From: Bathymodiolus brooksi
Taxonomy: Eukaryota; Mollusca; Bivalvia; Mytilida; Modiolidae
DNA: 64,000 bases
Direction: 5' to 3'
Assembly: GCA_963680875.1 (NCBI GenBank)
Contig: OY804578.1
Span: 103,817,689 to 103,881,688 of the forward strand
How positions within the stretch are numbered: position 1 is the first letter of the stretch; every line of letters starts with the position of its first letter. Position numbers and translations under genes: made by a program. The notes beneath the pieces were generated by a model. The model had not been told where the DNA came from and searched no databases. It saw only the letters and a program-made list of their open reading frames with translations. Of the stretch, positions 57,701 through 60,700 are shown piece after piece.

Positions 57701-60700
57701 ATGGCTGCCACCGCAGGACATAGATTAACATTGGACCCTATGAGAAAATGTTCAAATGCCTTCTTCTCAGAAACTACAAATATGATTAAAGCCAAACTGT
57801 ACATGAATGTTCATTGGATGGTCCTCTATAAACTTTAGGTTTTTTGGTCCGATATGAAATTCAAAATGGCGGCTACGGCAGGACTTAATTTAACATTGGC
57901 CTCTATGGGAAAAATGTTACAAAACGCTTCTTCTCTGAAGCCACTTGGACAATTGAAACCAAACTACCCAGGAATGATCATTGGAAGGTCCTCTACAAAG
58001 TTTCTGTTTTTTATGTGGATCAGAAATCCAAGATGGCCACCACCGCAGGACATAGATTAACATTGGACCTTATGGGAACATGTTCAAATGCCTTCTTCTC
58101 AGAAACTGCAAATATGATTAAAGCCAAACTGTACATGAATGTTCATTGGATGATCTTCTACAAAGTTTAGGTTTTTTGTTCCGATATGAAATTCAAAATG
58201 GCGGCTACGGCGGGACTTAGTTTAACATTGGACCCTATGGGAAAAATGTTTCAAAATGTTTCTTCTCTGCAATCACTTGGACAATTGAAACCAAACTGCC
58301 CCGGAATGATCATTGGAAAGTCCTCTACAAAGTTTTTGTTTTTTATGCCGATGGGAAATCCAAGATGGCTGCCACCGTAGGACATAGATTAACATTAGAC
58401 CCTAAGAGAAAATGTTCAAATGCCTTCTTCTCAGAAACTACAAATCAGACTGAATCCAAACTAGACAGGAATGTTCATTGGATCGTCCTCTACAAACTTT
58501 AGGTTTTTTGTTCCGATATAAAATGGAAGATGGCGGCTACAGCAGGAATTAATTTAACATTGGACCCTATGGGAAAAGTGTCTCAAAACGCTTCCTCTCT
58601 GAAACCACTTGGACAATTGAAACCACACTTCCCAGGAATGATCATTGGAAGGTCCTCTACAAAATGTAGGTTTTTTATGCCGATCGGAAATCCAAGATGG
58701 CCACCACTGCAGTCAATAGATTGGACCCTATGGGAAAATGTTCAAATGCCTTCTTCTCAGAAACTACAAATATGATTAAAGCCAAACTGTACATGAATTT
58801 TCATTGGATGGTCCTCTACAAACTGTAGGTTTTTTGGTCCGATATGAAATTCAAAATGGCGGCTATGGCAGGTCTTAGTTTAACATTGGACCCTATGGGG
58901 AAAATGTTTCAAAACGCTTCTTCTCTGAAACCACTAGGACAATTGAAACCAAACTGCCCAGGAATAATCATTGGAAGGTTCTCTGAAAAGTTTGGGTTTT
59001 TTATGCCAATCCGAAATCCAAGATGGCTGCCACCACATGACATAGATTAACTTTGGACCCTATGGGAAAATGTTCAAATATGAATATAATGAGATATGGG
59101 GTAAATGTCAATGAGACAACAACCCCAAAGTCAAACCGTATCAGAAATGCCTTCTTCTCAGAAACTATAAATCAGACTCAATCCAAACTACACAGGAATG
59201 TTCACTGGATAGTCCTCTACAAAATTTAGGTTTTTTGTTCTGATATGAAATCCAAGATGGTGGCTACGGCAGGACTTAGTTTAACATTGGACCCTATGGG
59301 AAAAATGTTTCAAAACGCAAATCTGATTGAAGCCTGACTGTACATGAATGTTCATTGGATGGTCCTCTACAAAGTTTAGGTTTTTTGTTCTGATATAAAA
59401 TTCAAGATGGCAGCTATGGCAGAACTTAGTTTAACATTGGACCTTATGAGAAAATGTTTTAAAACACTTCTTTACTGACACCACTTGGACAATTGAAACC
59501 AAACTTTTCAGGAATGTTCATTTGATGGACCGCTACAAATTTAGGTTTTTTTATGCTGATTGGAAATCCAAGCTAGCCACCATCTCAAGTCATAGATTTA
59601 TAGGGGACCCAGTTGGAAATGTTTTAAAAATCATAGAACCAATTGAATCCAAACTTAGCAGGAATGTTTTTGGATGACCCATTCTGTGCATGAATGATCA
59701 TTGAATGGTCTTTTATTAAGTTTGAACTCGAATAATACTGCGCCCTCTATCGGCACTATCGCTGAATGAGGGCTTGTACTCTCCTTGTGATAAAAACACG
59801 TCAGCTGCTCTCTGAAAGAGAGAGCCAATCAGCGATGATTATTTGCCGAGTATGCACAAGGCGGTTCTTTCAATTTCCTGTAATGTTTACAAACAACAAG
59901 AAATGGAGATCGACAAGTTGATTAACGATGTTTAATTCATTATTTAGTTTTCCTACATTTCTTCTCTTTTCACCTTTTAGATTAGTAAGGTCAAACACGT
60001 GGGTACAATGAAAACATTTGACACCTGAACGCTCCATTGACCTATTATGTTTACAAACATTTCCTAAGCTCCTCCTTCTTTTAGTGCCAAAAGTCACCAC
60101 GTGCAGTTTATACCCAGAATGCATTGTTAATTTGAAGCTTTCGATTGACACGTTTTATCGAGAAAGTCGTTCAGGCGTTAATATAGCAAAGCGTAATATA
60201 ATGACTGGATTATTCGCGTTAATTAAGTTTGTGTTTTTTGTGTTGATCTGAAATCCAAGATGGCCACCACCACAGGTCATAGTATTAACACAGGACCATA
60301 TGGGAAAATACAGAAATATTTTCTTCTCTGAAGCTATTGCACTGATTGAACCTAAACTGTGCATCAATCATTGGAAGGTCCTTTACAAACTTTGTGTTTT
60401 TTATGTTGATCGGAATTCCAAGATGACTACCACTGCAGGACATAGTTTTTACATAGGACCAATTGGTTCTTTTTATTACCAGGTGAACGATACAGGCTCT
60501 TGAGAGCCTCTGGTTTTACTACTGTTTGTGTCATATGGACTTGAAATTTTTGTCATGATTTGTCAAACCTGGTTTTTCGAGCTAGCATTAACATCTATTG
60601 AAAGAAAATTTTGTAATTACAGTCAAACCTATCGTAACGGTCACCTTTATATAATGGTCACCTGCTCATAACGGTCACTTTCATGCTCTCCCTGTGCATT

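Larger units (their letters stand above)
57028..60516 (+). mobile_element. Rolling-circle-like element, family B, with nested insertion
   Basis: Head hairpin AGTTCACCTGGACC-AAA-GGTCC...GAACT, then about 17 core repeats of roughly 166 bp (TTAACATTGGACCCTATGGG, TTGAAACCAAACTGCC, AAATCCAAGATGGC), alternating in two subtypes so that 332 bp is the better period. The end has the head-arm copy CCAGGTGAACG (60479) and hairpin AGGCTC-TTGA-GAGCCT. The 68-codon open frames in each monomer are repeat artefacts. It carries two insertions, at about 59087-59153 and 59724-60221. Confidence 0.82.

Noticed and set aside
57306..59050. Repeated open frames of about 68 codons beginning [11 protein letters not shown]
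   Set aside because: They recur once per core repeat of a non-coding element; conservation is of DNA, and frames break between units.
59870..60251. Overlapping 77- and 93-codon frames
   Set aside because: They lie inside a 498-bp MITE with target duplications and show no domain.
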